This document shows, in pieces, positions 44,055-53,676 of a stretch of 62,596 nt of DNA. Where the stretch lies: positions 1 to 62,596 of the forward strand of contig NZ_PVTE01000031.1 of the NCBI RefSeq assembly GCF_003002825.1. Direction: 5' to 3'. The notes beneath the pieces were generated by a model that was not told the origin of the DNA, made no database searches, and was given only the letters and a program-made list of their open reading frames with translations. A program made the translations under genes and the position numbers. The stretch comes from Spirosoma oryzae (GTDB taxonomy: Bacteria > Bacteroidota > Bacteroidia > Cytophagales > Spirosomataceae). Position 1 is the stretch's first letter, and every line of letters starts with the position of its first letter.

Positions 44055-47000
44055 ATGAAAAAAAGCTTTATGTATTTACTGTGGATTGGGATTCTTCTCA
44101 GCCCACTCGTGCTTCTGGCACAGACGCCCCCTCCCGTTATTAACTCTACCCTGTCGGGTAAAATTGTCGACGAAAAAACGAAAGAACCGCTGATCGGCGC
44201 GACGGTTCAGATCAAAGGTACCACCAATGGGGCCGCTACCGATGTCGACGGTAAGTTCGTGCTGAAAACCGGCCAGAAACTTCCTTACACGCTCGTTGTC
44301 AACTACGTAGGCTACAGTACCCAAGAGGTTCTGGCGACGACAAACACGATTGCGGTCGAATTAAAAGAAAACGCCAGTCAGCTCAACGAGGTGGTTGTGG
44401 TCGGCTACGGCACGCAGAAACGCAGCGACATTACGGGTTCGATCGCATCAGTTCCGGTAGCGATTCGCCAGCAGCCGGTCGCGTCGGTCGAACGGCTTTT
44501 GCAGGGGTCGATTGCCGGAGCTATCGTAACGCAGACCTCGGGGCAGCCGGGCGGTGGGGTTAGCGTGCAGATTCGCGGCAACAACTCGATTACGGCGGGC
44601 AGCGATCCGCTGTACGTAATCGACGGCTTTCCCATCAACAACGATTACTCACTGACCGACGCGGGGGTTACGAACGGTTCGAAAATCAACCCGCTCTCGT
44701 CCATTAACACGTCCGACATTGAAACAATCGACGTGCTCAAAGACGCATCGGCAACGGCTATTTACGGCTCGCGCGGGGCCAACGGCGTGGTTATCATCAC
44801 TACCAAAAACGGGTCTAAAAACAAGTCGTCGGTCAACTACGATGCGTTTTACGGTGTGCAAAGCGTTATCCGAACGATTCCGCTGCTGAACGCCCGCGAG
44901 TGGTGGCAACTGCGGAAAGATGCGGCCGCTAACTCCGGCAAGACAACGTCCCTGCCCGCATCGGCAGCCCTGGGCTATTCGCTCGATACGTCGGGCGTTG
45001 GCACCGACTGGCAGGCAGCCGCTTTTCGGCAGGCCGCTATTCAGAACCACAACATCTCGATTCTGTCGGGTTCGGAACGGACACAGCTGGCGATTTCGGG
45101 CAACTACTTCAAGCAGGACGGAATTTTACAGAATACGGACTTTCGGCGGTTTTCGGGCCGAATCAATCTGGCGCACGAATACAATTCCCGCTTCCGGGTT
45201 TCGGCTAATTTGACGGCCAGTAATGTCAAAGCGAACGTAGCTCCGGCGGCAATCGTCGGCAACCTGTTGCTGACGCCCCCATCGCTGCCGATCTACAAAA
45301 ACGACGGCACCTTCGTCGTCAACAGCCCATTTGAGTCGAGCCTGCAGAACCCGATCAACTCTCTGTACAACCAGCTCAACGAGACGATTACCAATCGTAT
45401 ACTGGGGAACGTTACCGCTGAGTACACGATCCTGCCCGGCCTGAAAGCGAAGGGGCTACTGGGTACCGACATCGTCGACAATAAGCAGAACCGCTACCTG
45501 CCCAGCAGTACGGCCGAAGGGCAGAGCCTAGGGGGCGATGCTATCGTCGGCTCAGTATTCACGACAAACTGGCTCAACGAAAACACGCTCAGTTACGACA
45601 AAGAAATCAACGAGCGTCACAAGATCAGCGCCATTGCCGGCTTCACAGCGCAGCAGTCGACGTCGAAGGGGGCCGTGGCCGAAGCGGCCGGATTTGCCAC
45701 CGATGCCTTTTCGTACAACAATCTGGGCACCGGCATTACCAACCGTACGCCCAGCTCCTTTACCAACAGCTGGTCCCTGGCCTCGTATCTGGGCCGGATC
45801 AATTACGGCTATAACGATACGTATCTGGTCACGTTCACGCTGCGGGCCGATGGCTCCTCGCGCTTTGGCGAGGGCAACAAATGGGGCTATTTTCCATCGG
45901 CCGCTGTTGGCTGGAACGTGAGCAATGAACGGTTCTTTTCGCAGGTCCGCCATGTAAGCACGCTGAAGCTGCGGCTGAGTGCGGGCCTGACGGGAAACCA
46001 GAACATCCCGCCCTACCAGTCGCTGTCGCAGCTTGGGTACTTCCGCTACAACTTTTCCAACACGACGGTATCCGGCTTTGCGCCCAACACGGTACCGAAC
46101 CCGAATCTGGGCTGGGAAAAGACGTTTCAGGTTGACGGCGGTATCGACCTGGGTCTGCTCAACAACCGGATTCAGCTTACGGCGGATTATTACTACAAGA
46201 AAACCACCGATCTGCTGCTGAGCCGGACCGTGCCCGGCACGTCTGGGCTGTCTAATTTTTACGGGGGGCAGGCCTCCACGATTTACCAGAACATCGGGGC
46301 GGTTTCCAATCAGGGCTTCGAACTATCGATTAATTCCCGCAACCTGACGGGGGCGTTGACATGGAACACCATTCTGATCTATTCTAATAATAAGAATAAA
46401 ATCCTGAGCCTCGGCGAGGGGGTTAATCAGATCATACCAGACATTTCATCGCCATCGATCGCCAAAGTCGGCTATCCGCTGGGTTCGTTCATCGTGTACC
46501 AGACCGATGGTATCATTCAGTCGAGTGATCAGGCCCTGACACCGCAGGCCAACAACAAACCGGGCGGGCAGAAATACAAGGACATCAATGGCGACGGGGT
46601 GATTACGCAGGCCGGTGACCGGATTGTTATTGCCAATCAGCCCGGCTTCACCTTCGGGGTAACCAATACGTTCAACTACAAGGGGTTCGACCTGTCGATC
46701 TTCGTGCAGGGGTCGGTAGGTGGCAAGCTCTACAACGCCAACCGGGCCAACCTGGAACTCGGCACGGGCTACACCAACGCGTCGAGTGATCTGCTGAACC
46801 GCTGGACACCGGCCAATACCAACACCGACGTAAAGGCAGCGTATCAGGACCCAGCCATTACGATCTCGGATCGCTTCATCGAAGATGCAACCTATTACCG
46901 GCTGAAGAACGTCTCCCTTGGCTACACCTTACCCAAATCGCTGCTCAGCCGGGCCAAACTATCGACCCTGCGCGTCTATGTGTCGGCGCAGAACGCGGCT

Positions 47001-47132
47001 ACCTGGACCAACTACACCGGCTACGATCCGGAGGTAAGCCTGAACGGTCAGTCGCTCATCAACAAGGGCGTCGACTCGGGCGTCTATCCAAACAATAAAT
47101 CCTACCAGGTCGGTCTTTCGCTGTCACTATAA
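44055..47132 (+). CDS. SusC-like TonB-dependent receptor
   Basis: 1025 residues. Outer-membrane importer working with the SusD lipoprotein. Signal peptide (KKSFMYLLWIGILLSP, cut after LLAQT). Then a CarboxypepD_reg-like domain (SGKIVDEKTKEPLIGATVQI), the TonB-box-like region NEVVVVGYGTQKR, the plug domain (GAIVTQTSGQPGG, ATAIYGSRGANGVVIITTK), and the barrel to the terminal SYQVGLSLSL. The full length and the ending on a Leu-rich strand suggest an intact gene. Its substrate is unknown; the sulfatase neighbours suggest a sulfated glycan or sulfate ester. Confidence 0.93.
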   Translation: MKKSFMYLLWIGILLSPLVLLAQTPPPVINSTLSGKIVDEKTKEPLIGATVQIKGTTNGAATDVDGKFVLKTGQKLPYTLVVNYVGYSTQEVLATTNTIAVELKENASQLNEVVVVGYGTQKRSDITGSIASVPVAIRQQPVASVERLLQGSIAGAIVTQTSGQPGGGVSVQIRGNNSITAGSDPLYVIDGFPINNDYSLTDAGVTNGSKINPLSSINTSDIETIDVLKDASATAIYGSRGANGVVIITTKNGSKNKSSVNYDAFYGVQSVIRTIPLLNAREWWQLRKDAAANSGKTTSLPASAALGYSLDTSGVGTDWQAAAFRQAAIQNHNISILSGSERTQLAISGNYFKQDGILQNTDFRRFSGRINLAHEYNSRFRVSANLTASNVKANVAPAAIVGNLLLTPPSLPIYKNDGTFVVNSPFESSLQNPINSLYNQLNETITNRILGNVTAEYTILPGLKAKGLLGTDIVDNKQNRYLPSSTAEGQSLGGDAIVGSVFTTNWLNENTLSYDKEINERHKISAIAGFTAQQSTSKGAVAEAAGFATDAFSYNNLGTGITNRTPSSFTNSWSLASYLGRINYGYNDTYLVTFTLRADGSSRFGEGNKWGYFPSAAVGWNVSNERFFSQVRHVSTLKLRLSAGLTGNQNIPPYQSLSQLGYFRYNFSNTTVSGFAPNTVPNPNLGWEKTFQVDGGIDLGLLNNRIQLTADYYYKKTTDLLLSRTVPGTSGLSNFYGGQASTIYQNIGAVSNQGFELSINSRNLTGALTWNTILIYSNNKNKILSLGEGVNQIIPDISSPSIAKVGYPLGSFIVYQTDGIIQSSDQALTPQANNKPGGQKYKDINGDGVITQAGDRIVIANQPGFTFGVTNTFNYKGFDLSIFVQGSVGGKLYNANRANLELGTGYTNASSDLLNRWTPANTNTDVKAAYQDPAITISDRFIEDATYYRLKNVSLGYTLPKSLLSRAKLSTLRVYVSAQNAATWTNYTGYDPEVSLNGQSLINKGVDSGVYPNNKSYQVGLSLSL

Positions 47133-47156
47133 CCCGCCCCGTAAACGTAACGAATC

Positions 47157-48722
47157 ATGAAACTCCAGACATACCTGGTAGCGGGACTGACTATCCTGTC
47201 GCTTACCGCCTGCACCGATTTCCTGAAAGAAAGCCCCGAAGCGTTCATTTCGGAAGAGCAGTATTACAAAACCCAGGCCGACGCCCTCAATGCCGTCAAC
47301 GCGGTCTATTTCCTGCTGAACTCGGGCGGCAGTTCCGTACAAACGCCCTACAACACCCTGTTCAACACGGGTATGAACATGGCCGGCGACGACGAAGATC
47401 CGGGGCCGGGAGCTACCAACCCCGACGTTCGGTCGCTGGCTGTCCTGGCCCACTCATCGACGAACCTGCGCGTCTACGAACTCTGGCAACAGCACTATGC
47501 CGCCATCAAAAAGGCCAACGTGGCGCTCGAAAAAATCCCCGCCATCAGTTTCGACGCAACCCTGAAAGCACGGCTACTCGGGGAGGCTAAATTTCTGCGG
47601 GCCCTGTATTACTTCAACCTGGTGCGGCTGTACGGCGACGTTCCGCTCATCACCGACTACCAAAAATACATAAATGCGTCGGACTATGCCGTTGCCCGCA
47701 CCGCATCGACGCAGGTGTACGCGCAGATCGAAAAGGATCTGACCGAAGCAGCGACCGTATTGCCCGCGTCGTACAGTTCACCCGACGCAGGCCGGGCAAC
47801 GGCCGGTGCAGCGAAAGCGCTGCTGGCGAAGGTGTACCTGACGAAAGCCTCGTACCCACTGAACATTACGTCGCACTATCAAGACGCGGTCAACAAAGCC
47901 GAAGAGGTACTTTCCTCGGCCGATGGGGGGACCGGTAAGTATGGCTACACCCTGTTTACCAACTACGCCGATGTTTTTCTGCCCGCCAGCAAAAACGGGG
48001 TTGAACACATCTTCTCCGCTCAGTTTAAGTCGAACTCACTGGGGCAGGGAAACAACGAAAACCCGCGTGCGATCCTGTCGTCGATTCCCGGCCTCTCGGG
48101 TAACTATGCCCACATGGTGCGCTACTACACCAACGGAACCGACAAATTTTACAGCATCTACAAGCTCTACACGTCGGCCGACAAGCGTCGGGACGTCACC
48201 TTCGTCCGGTCGTTTGTCAGCCCCAGCAACGGCCGTAAGTATGGCCTGCCCATTACCAATTCCACCGTCGCAAACGACTCAACCCCCTTCTTCAACAAGT
48301 GGTGGGACCCGAACTCGACGGCGGTCACCAGCGAATCGGCGGCCAACGTTCCCATTCTGCGGTATGCTGACTTGCTGCTGCTGCATGCCGAAGCCGAAAA
48401 CGAAGCCAACGGCCCGACCGAAAAAGCCTATAAATCATTGAACCGGGTTCGAAACCGGGCGGGTCTGCCCAGCCTGACGCTAGGCCTGACCAAAGATCAG
48501 TTCCGGGAAGCCGTCTACCTGGACCGGCGGCTGGAGCTGGTCTACGAATACCAGCGTTGGTTCGATCTGATCCGGCAGAAAGACGCGTCGGGCAAAAGCA
48601 CGTTCGTCGCCAACCTGCAAAAAGTCGGCAAGACCAATGCCGCCGACAAGCACCGCCTGTATCCGATCCCTCAGTCGGAACTCGACAACAACCGCCTGCT
48701 GACCCAGAATCCGGGCTACTAG
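47157..48722 (+). CDS. SusD-like surface lipoprotein
   Basis: 521 residues. Binds the substrate and feeds the SusC importer. Lipoprotein signal (LTILSLTACTDFL, Cys near 19). N-terminal SusD-like helices with YYKTQADALNAVNAVYF and LYELWQQHYAAIKKANV, then C-terminal NRVRNRAGLPSLT and YEYQRWFDLIRQKDASG, the standard RagB/SusD ending. It starts 24 bp after SusC, so the two are translated together. Confidence 0.93.
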   Translation: MKLQTYLVAGLTILSLTACTDFLKESPEAFISEEQYYKTQADALNAVNAVYFLLNSGGSSVQTPYNTLFNTGMNMAGDDEDPGPGATNPDVRSLAVLAHSSTNLRVYELWQQHYAAIKKANVALEKIPAISFDATLKARLLGEAKFLRALYYFNLVRLYGDVPLITDYQKYINASDYAVARTASTQVYAQIEKDLTEAATVLPASYSSPDAGRATAGAAKALLAKVYLTKASYPLNITSHYQDAVNKAEEVLSSADGGTGKYGYTLFTNYADVFLPASKNGVEHIFSAQFKSNSLGQGNNENPRAILSSIPGLSGNYAHMVRYYTNGTDKFYSIYKLYTSADKRRDVTFVRSFVSPSNGRKYGLPITNSTVANDSTPFFNKWWDPNSTAVTSESAANVPILRYADLLLLHAEAENEANGPTEKAYKSLNRVRNRAGLPSLTLGLTKDQFREAVYLDRRLELVYEYQRWFDLIRQKDASGKSTFVANLQKVGKTNAADKHRLYPIPQSELDNNRLLTQNPGY

Positions 48723-48756
48723 CGCCTTTCCGATCACGACTAAACAACCTTTCAGC

Positions 48757-48915
48757 ATGACACTATCCGACATAAGCCTGCTCATCCGGAAAATACTGAT
48801 CGGGGTTCTCGTTGCCCTGATTCCTTTCCTGATCCTGTTTTTCGGCCTCCGCCTGACGCAAAAACTGCTGCACACGCCTTCATCAACAAACGCATCGTTT
48901 CACCAAACCCGCTAA
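48757..48915 (+). CDS. Tiny single-span membrane protein (52 residues)
   Basis: ATG at 48757 to TAA at 48915. One hydrophobic segment KILIGVLVALIPFLILFFG (residues 12-30) flanked by charge, then a Ser/Thr tail. It lies between SusD and the hydroxylase gene. A second such protein follows at 48925. No family is known. Confidence 0.45.
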   Translation: MTLSDISLLIRKILIGVLVALIPFLILFFGLRLTQKLLHTPSSTNASFHQTR

Positions 48916-48924
48916 CGACAAGCC

Positions 48925-49092
48925 ATGACCATGGAACCCAGAATCGCCCGGCGCATTGTCCGGAACGCCCTGCTCAGCCTGTTTCTCTACGCCCTGCCCG
49001 TACTGCTGATGTTCGCAGCCTTCTACCTGACCGGACAGCGACCGTGGGCAAAAAAAACGCAGAAGGCGCAAACGGCAGGCTATCGCTATTGA
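48925..49092 (+). CDS. Tiny single-span membrane protein (55 residues)
   Basis: ATG at 48925 to TGA at 49092. A hydrophobic segment LLSLFLYALPVLLMFAAFYL (residues 16-35) with basic ends (RIARRIVRN, KKTQKAQ). Together with the preceding one it forms a pair of similar layout, 9 bp apart. Confidence 0.45.
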   Translation: MTMEPRIARRIVRNALLSLFLYALPVLLMFAAFYLTGQRPWAKKTQKAQTAGYRY

Positions 49093-49137
49093 GCCACGAC
49101 CAACCAATCAGTTATCAATCGCTAAAACCACCTTGCC

Positions 49138-50085
49138 ATGATCTATTTCGTTGAACAACTTTTCGAGAATCTGGGAACGTGGGGGCTCCCCACACTGGTA
49201 TTGCTCATCGGCGTTATCGAGTTCGCAGCCGGACTTTACGGTAAACACTGGAACCGCAACGAGATGCTGCTCGACATCACCTGCTTCACCGTACCCAAGC
49301 TCGTTGTCAAGCCGCTGGTTGCTTATTTCGGGCTTAAGTTTTTACCCTACCTACTACCTGATGCGAAGAATGCCTTCGACTGGGTACCGTTCTGGTGGGG
49401 CTTCGCCATCATCGCCGTTGCCGACGACCTGACCCAGTACTGGTACCACCGACTGCACCATGAAGTACCGTTTCTGTGGCGCTTTCACCGGACGCACCAC
49501 TCCGCGCCGTACATGGGTATGGCGATGGCCAGCCGGCAAAACATCGTGTATACCCTTTTCTTCTCGCAGACGTATCTGACCACGGCGCTGGTGTATGTTG
49601 GGCTGGGCTATCCGGCGCTGTTCGTTAAAGGTATCAAGTCGATTATCACGACGCTGGCTCACTCGAGCATCCCATGGGATAAGCCATTTTACGAAACCAA
49701 GTGGCTACACCCTGTTGCCTGGGTACTCGAACGGTTCATCTCCACCCCGGCTACGCACCACGCCCACCACGCCGACTCGACCGACGATGGCGTAGGCTAC
49801 TACAAAGGCAACTTCGGCAATATGTTCTTCCTCTGGGACGTCATTTTCGGTACGGGGCTGATCACCCGCCAGTACCCCAGGTCGTACGGCATTGCGTCGT
49901 ATCAGCAGGAAGAATGGTACGCGCAGTTTATGTGGCCATTGCTGAAGTCGAAGAAGGAGGGTAGCGAACTGGCGCACAACGGCCCCATGGTAAAGGAGGA
50001 CACAACGACCGCTGGCGCGGTACCCGAACCACAGCTCGTCTCACCGGGCCTGACGTCACTCGAACCCGAGCTGAAAATAGCCTGA
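49138..50085 (+). CDS. Fatty acid hydroxylase/sterol desaturase family protein
   Basis: 315 residues. Membrane di-iron oxygenase family. The histidine clusters are visible: HRLHHE (near 103), HRTHHS (near 119), and TPATHHAHHADSTD (near 205). Four or so hydrophobic segments (residues 15-40, 50-75, 85-105, 140-170). Substrate unknown; a lipid is usual. It lies inside the sulfatase locus, which is unusual, and may act on a lipid that carries a sulfate or sulfonate group, but that is a guess. Confidence 0.83.
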   Translation: MIYFVEQLFENLGTWGLPTLVLLIGVIEFAAGLYGKHWNRNEMLLDITCFTVPKLVVKPLVAYFGLKFLPYLLPDAKNAFDWVPFWWGFAIIAVADDLTQYWYHRLHHEVPFLWRFHRTHHSAPYMGMAMASRQNIVYTLFFSQTYLTTALVYVGLGYPALFVKGIKSIITTLAHSSIPWDKPFYETKWLHPVAWVLERFISTPATHHAHHADSTDDGVGYYKGNFGNMFFLWDVIFGTGLITRQYPRSYGIASYQQEEWYAQFMWPLLKSKKEGSELAHNGPMVKEDTTTAGAVPEPQLVSPGLTSLEPELKIA

Positions 50086-50155
50086 CCGACTACTGTATCC
50101 GCTCGATCCGACCAGCTGAACTAACCCATTTCCCCTAAACGACGCCTACCCTACC

Positions 50156-51736
50156 ATGACTCGGTCTATTGTTATCAAAAGTTGTCTGTTGCTGGTCCTG
50201 TCGGCAGCGAGGCTGTTTGCGCAACAGCCGGTAGACAAGCACCCTAACATCGTGATTATCCTGGCCGACGATCTGGGCTTTTCCGATCTGGGGTGCTACG
50301 GCTCCGAAATTCAGACGCCCCACCTCGACCGTCTGGCCCGGGAAGGGTTGCAGTTGAGTCAGTTTTACAACAGTGGCCGGTGCTGCCCGTCACGGGCGGC
50401 CCTGTTGACTGGCCTTTATCCACATCAGGCCGGCATCGGCGATATGATTCAGAACAAAGGGCCGAAGGCGTACCAGGGCTACCTCAATGAACACAGCGTA
50501 ACGATCGCGCAGCTGCTGAAAACAGCCGGTTACCAGACCATCGTTTCCGGCAAATGGCATGTCGGTCTGGTTCCTTCGGCCTGGGCCGTCAATCGTGGTT
50601 TCGACAAGTCATTTACGTTACAGAACAACGGCAGCAGCTATTTTAACTCGCAGCCGCTCTACAACGACGGCCGAACGGTAACGTTTCTGGTTGGCGACAA
50701 GGAAATTCAGCGGCAGGATACGTCGCGCTACCTGACGCAGGCGATCACTGATTTTGCCTGCCGCAGCCTGGATTCGCTGAACCGGAAAGACCCATTTTTT
50801 CTGTATGTAGCCTACACAGCTCCGCACTGGCCAATTCAGGCCCTGCCCGAAGACATTGCGCGCTACAAAGACCGGTATCGGGACGGCTGGGATTCACTGC
50901 GGGTGCGCCGGTACCGAAAGCAGATCGCAGCCGGGCTTATTCGAAAGGAATGGCCTCTGTCCGACCGGTTCGCCGACGTTCCGGACTGGTCATCGCTGTC
51001 GCCCGCCGAGCAGGAAAAATGGGCGCTGCGCATGGCCATCTATGCCGCCATGATCGACCGCATGGATCGCAGCATTGGCGCTATTCTCACCCGATTGAAG
51101 ACTACTCAGCAAGACCGGCAGACGGTTGTTCTGTTCATGTCAGACAACGGCGGAAGCGCCGATGAGGTGCAGCAGTGGGATTACGTTACGCAGAAGAGGG
51201 GGACACCCGGTAGTGTTGCGTCGATCGACAGCTACGATCCACCCTGGGGCAACGTCAGTAACACACCGTTTCGCCTTTTCAAGAAAAACACCCACGAAGG
51301 GGGCATTGCCTCGCCGTTCATCGCTTACTGCCCCGGACTGATCAAGGCAGGTACCGTAGGCGCATCGGTTACGCACCTGATCGATGTATTGCCCACCTGC
51401 TTAAGTCTGGCGGGCATCACCTACCCGGCTGTTTTTCAGAACAAACCGCTAACCCCACTGGAAGGAAAGAGCCTACTCCCCCTATTCGACAACAAACCGT
51501 TCAGCGGACACGAAACACTTTTCTGGGAACATGAAGGAAGTCGGGCGGTACGCAAAGGAAACTGGAAACTCGTGGCAGAAATCGACAAGCCCTGGGAACT
51601 GTACGACCTGAACGCCGACCGGACCGAAACGCGCAATCTGGCGTCGAACTACCCGCAACTGGTAGCGGAACTGGCGAATGAACACACCGTCTGGTCTACA
51701 AAAGTAGGGGTTGTCGACTGGCACCAGCTTAAATAA
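50156..51736 (+). CDS. Sulfatase (arylsulfatase family S1)
   Basis: 526 residues. Hydrolyses sulfate esters. Signal peptide (IKSCLLLVLSAARLFAQQ). Metal-binding start IVIILADDLGFSDLGCYG. Active-site motif CCPSRAALLTG, with the Cys at 76 (C-x-P-S-R) to be changed to formylglycine. GKWHVG with the key Lys/His, SDNGG and the closing TNWKL-like VRKGNWKLV are present. It is close in form to the sulfatases at 53677 and 56181, and follows the hydroxylase by 70 bp. Confidence 0.92.
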   Translation: MTRSIVIKSCLLLVLSAARLFAQQPVDKHPNIVIILADDLGFSDLGCYGSEIQTPHLDRLAREGLQLSQFYNSGRCCPSRAALLTGLYPHQAGIGDMIQNKGPKAYQGYLNEHSVTIAQLLKTAGYQTIVSGKWHVGLVPSAWAVNRGFDKSFTLQNNGSSYFNSQPLYNDGRTVTFLVGDKEIQRQDTSRYLTQAITDFACRSLDSLNRKDPFFLYVAYTAPHWPIQALPEDIARYKDRYRDGWDSLRVRRYRKQIAAGLIRKEWPLSDRFADVPDWSSLSPAEQEKWALRMAIYAAMIDRMDRSIGAILTRLKTTQQDRQTVVLFMSDNGGSADEVQQWDYVTQKRGTPGSVASIDSYDPPWGNVSNTPFRLFKKNTHEGGIASPFIAYCPGLIKAGTVGASVTHLIDVLPTCLSLAGITYPAVFQNKPLTPLEGKSLLPLFDNKPFSGHETLFWEHEGSRAVRKGNWKLVAEIDKPWELYDLNADRTETRNLASNYPQLVAELANEHTVWSTKVGVVDWHQLK

Positions 51737-51770
51737 GACCCATTGACAGCCTACCTAAAAACGGAATACT

Positions 51771-53603
51771 ATGATACGGTTAACGCAATACGTCGCGGTT
51801 GTGCTGGTACTAGGGTTTCTTCGCGCAGCGGCCCAGCCCACCGACCGACCCAACATCCTCTGGATCGTCAGTGAAGACAACAACACCTCGCTGATTGGCT
51901 GTTACGGCAACCCGTACGCGACTACGCCCAACATCGATCAGTTTGCGAAACAGAGTATTCTGTACAAAAACGCGTTTTCGACGGCTCCCGTCTGCGCCCC
52001 GTCGCGCAACACGCTGATTACGGGTATGTACCCACCGTCGCTGGGTACCGAGCACATGCGGAGTACGTATCCGGTACCGTCGTTCGTCAAGTTCTTCCCC
52101 CGGTATCTGCGGGAAGCCGGTTACTACACGACCAACAATTCGAAGAAGGACTACAACATGATCGATCAGGTCGACGCCTGGGACGAGTCGAGCGATTCGG
52201 CGACGTACAAAAAGCGGAAACCCAGTCAGCCCTTCTTTGCGGTGTTCAATCTGTTCGTGTCGCACGAGAGTAGCCTGCACAAACCCCTGCCAGCACTGCA
52301 CCACGACCCGGAGAAAGCGCCAATCCCCCCCTATCACCCCCACACCGCCGAATTCAAACACGACTGGGCGCAGTATTACGACAAGGTCGAAACGATGGAT
52401 CAGCAGGTCGGTAAACTGCTGAAGGAACTGGCTGATGCGGGGCTGGCCGACAATACCATTATATTTTACTACGCAGATAACGGCGGGGTGCTGGGGCGCA
52501 GCAAGCGGTTTATGTACGAATCGGGGCTGCACGTCCCACTGGTTGTTCACCTGCCGAAAAAATACGCTCACCTGGCCAAACAGCAGGTGGGTTCGCAGAC
52601 CGATCAATTGGTTACGTTCGTCGACTTCGCCCCGACGATCCTGAGCCTGACCGGCATTCCGATTCCGGGCTACATGCAGGGACAGGCGTTTCTGGGCAAG
52701 CAGCAAAAACCGGAGCGCAGCTATGCCTATGGCTTCCGGGGCCGGATGGACGAAGCTATTGATCTGTCACGGTCCGTGCGGGACAAAAAATACCGCTATA
52801 TCCGCAACTACCTGCCGCATAAGATTTACGGTCAACACCTGAATTACCTGTGGCAGGCCCCCTCGATTCGCTCGTGGGAAGCGGACTACAAAGCGGGGCG
52901 ACTGAATGACGTGCAGTCCCGCTTCTGGCAGGCCAAACCGGCGGAGGAACTCTACGACGTGACCGCTGATCCCGATAACATCCACAATCTGGCAGCCGAC
53001 GCCCGCTATACAAGCGAGTTGCTTCGCCTGCGTAAGGCCAACGATCAGTGGCTCCGGCAAAGTCAGGACGTGGGCTTTATTCCCGAAGCCATGCTGTCGA
53101 AAATCGCCGATCAGACACCCCTGTACGACTACGCCCGGCAGGGCAGCTACAACCTCAATCGGGTCATTGAAACCGCTACGCTGGCATCCGCCCGGAACCC
53201 TACTGACACTACCGAACTTCGCCAGCGCCTGACCGACACTAATCCGGTCGTGCGGTACTGGGCTGCTACGGGCTGTACGGTTCTGAAACCAGCCGGTGCA
53301 ACCGCAGCCCTGCGAACACTGCTTCAGGACGCGGAACCATCGGTGCAGATTGCTGCTGCCGAAGCCCTGTACGGCCTTGGTGAGAAAAACGAGGCTATCG
53401 ACACGCTGAAGAACGCCCTGACAAGCGACAACCGACATAGCCGGCTTCAGGCGTTGAGTGTCTTGCAAAGTCTCGGGAAAGATGCCCTTCCAGCAGCCGC
53501 GCAGGTAAAGGAAATCGTCGCGCATGCCCCGACGGGCTACTCGGTCGATACGGCATACGATGTCCGGGCTGCCCAGAATCTGCTCGACCAACTCAACCCC
53601 TGA
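51771..53603 (+). CDS. Sulfatase with C-terminal HEAT-like repeats
   Basis: 610 residues. N-terminal sulfatase domain with signal peptide (VVLVLGFLRAAA), SEDNNTSLIGCYG and the active-site motif VCAPSRNTLITG (Cys 75). YYADNGGVLGRSK and the NIHNLAAD-like end follow. It is of the N-sulfoglucosamine sulfohydrolase-like type (DNNT..., ADNGG). Residues about 480-605 form helical HEAT-like repeats (VVRYWAATGCTVLKPAG, VQIAAAEALYGLGEKNEAI, RLQALSVLQSLGKDA), an added domain likely for partner or substrate binding. It is 35 bp from the previous sulfatase. Confidence 0.9.
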   Translation: MIRLTQYVAVVLVLGFLRAAAQPTDRPNILWIVSEDNNTSLIGCYGNPYATTPNIDQFAKQSILYKNAFSTAPVCAPSRNTLITGMYPPSLGTEHMRSTYPVPSFVKFFPRYLREAGYYTTNNSKKDYNMIDQVDAWDESSDSATYKKRKPSQPFFAVFNLFVSHESSLHKPLPALHHDPEKAPIPPYHPHTAEFKHDWAQYYDKVETMDQQVGKLLKELADAGLADNTIIFYYADNGGVLGRSKRFMYESGLHVPLVVHLPKKYAHLAKQQVGSQTDQLVTFVDFAPTILSLTGIPIPGYMQGQAFLGKQQKPERSYAYGFRGRMDEAIDLSRSVRDKKYRYIRNYLPHKIYGQHLNYLWQAPSIRSWEADYKAGRLNDVQSRFWQAKPAEELYDVTADPDNIHNLAADARYTSELLRLRKANDQWLRQSQDVGFIPEAMLSKIADQTPLYDYARQGSYNLNRVIETATLASARNPTDTTELRQRLTDTNPVVRYWAATGCTVLKPAGATAALRTLLQDAEPSVQIAAAEALYGLGEKNEAIDTLKNALTSDNRHSRLQALSVLQSLGKDALPAAAQVKEIVAHAPTGYSVDTAYDVRAAQNLLDQLNP

Positions 53604-53676
53604 ATTGCGGCAAACGCGGCGCTGGCATTGCGTCGGTCTGCAACCTATTGAACGATACACTTACCCACTACGACTA

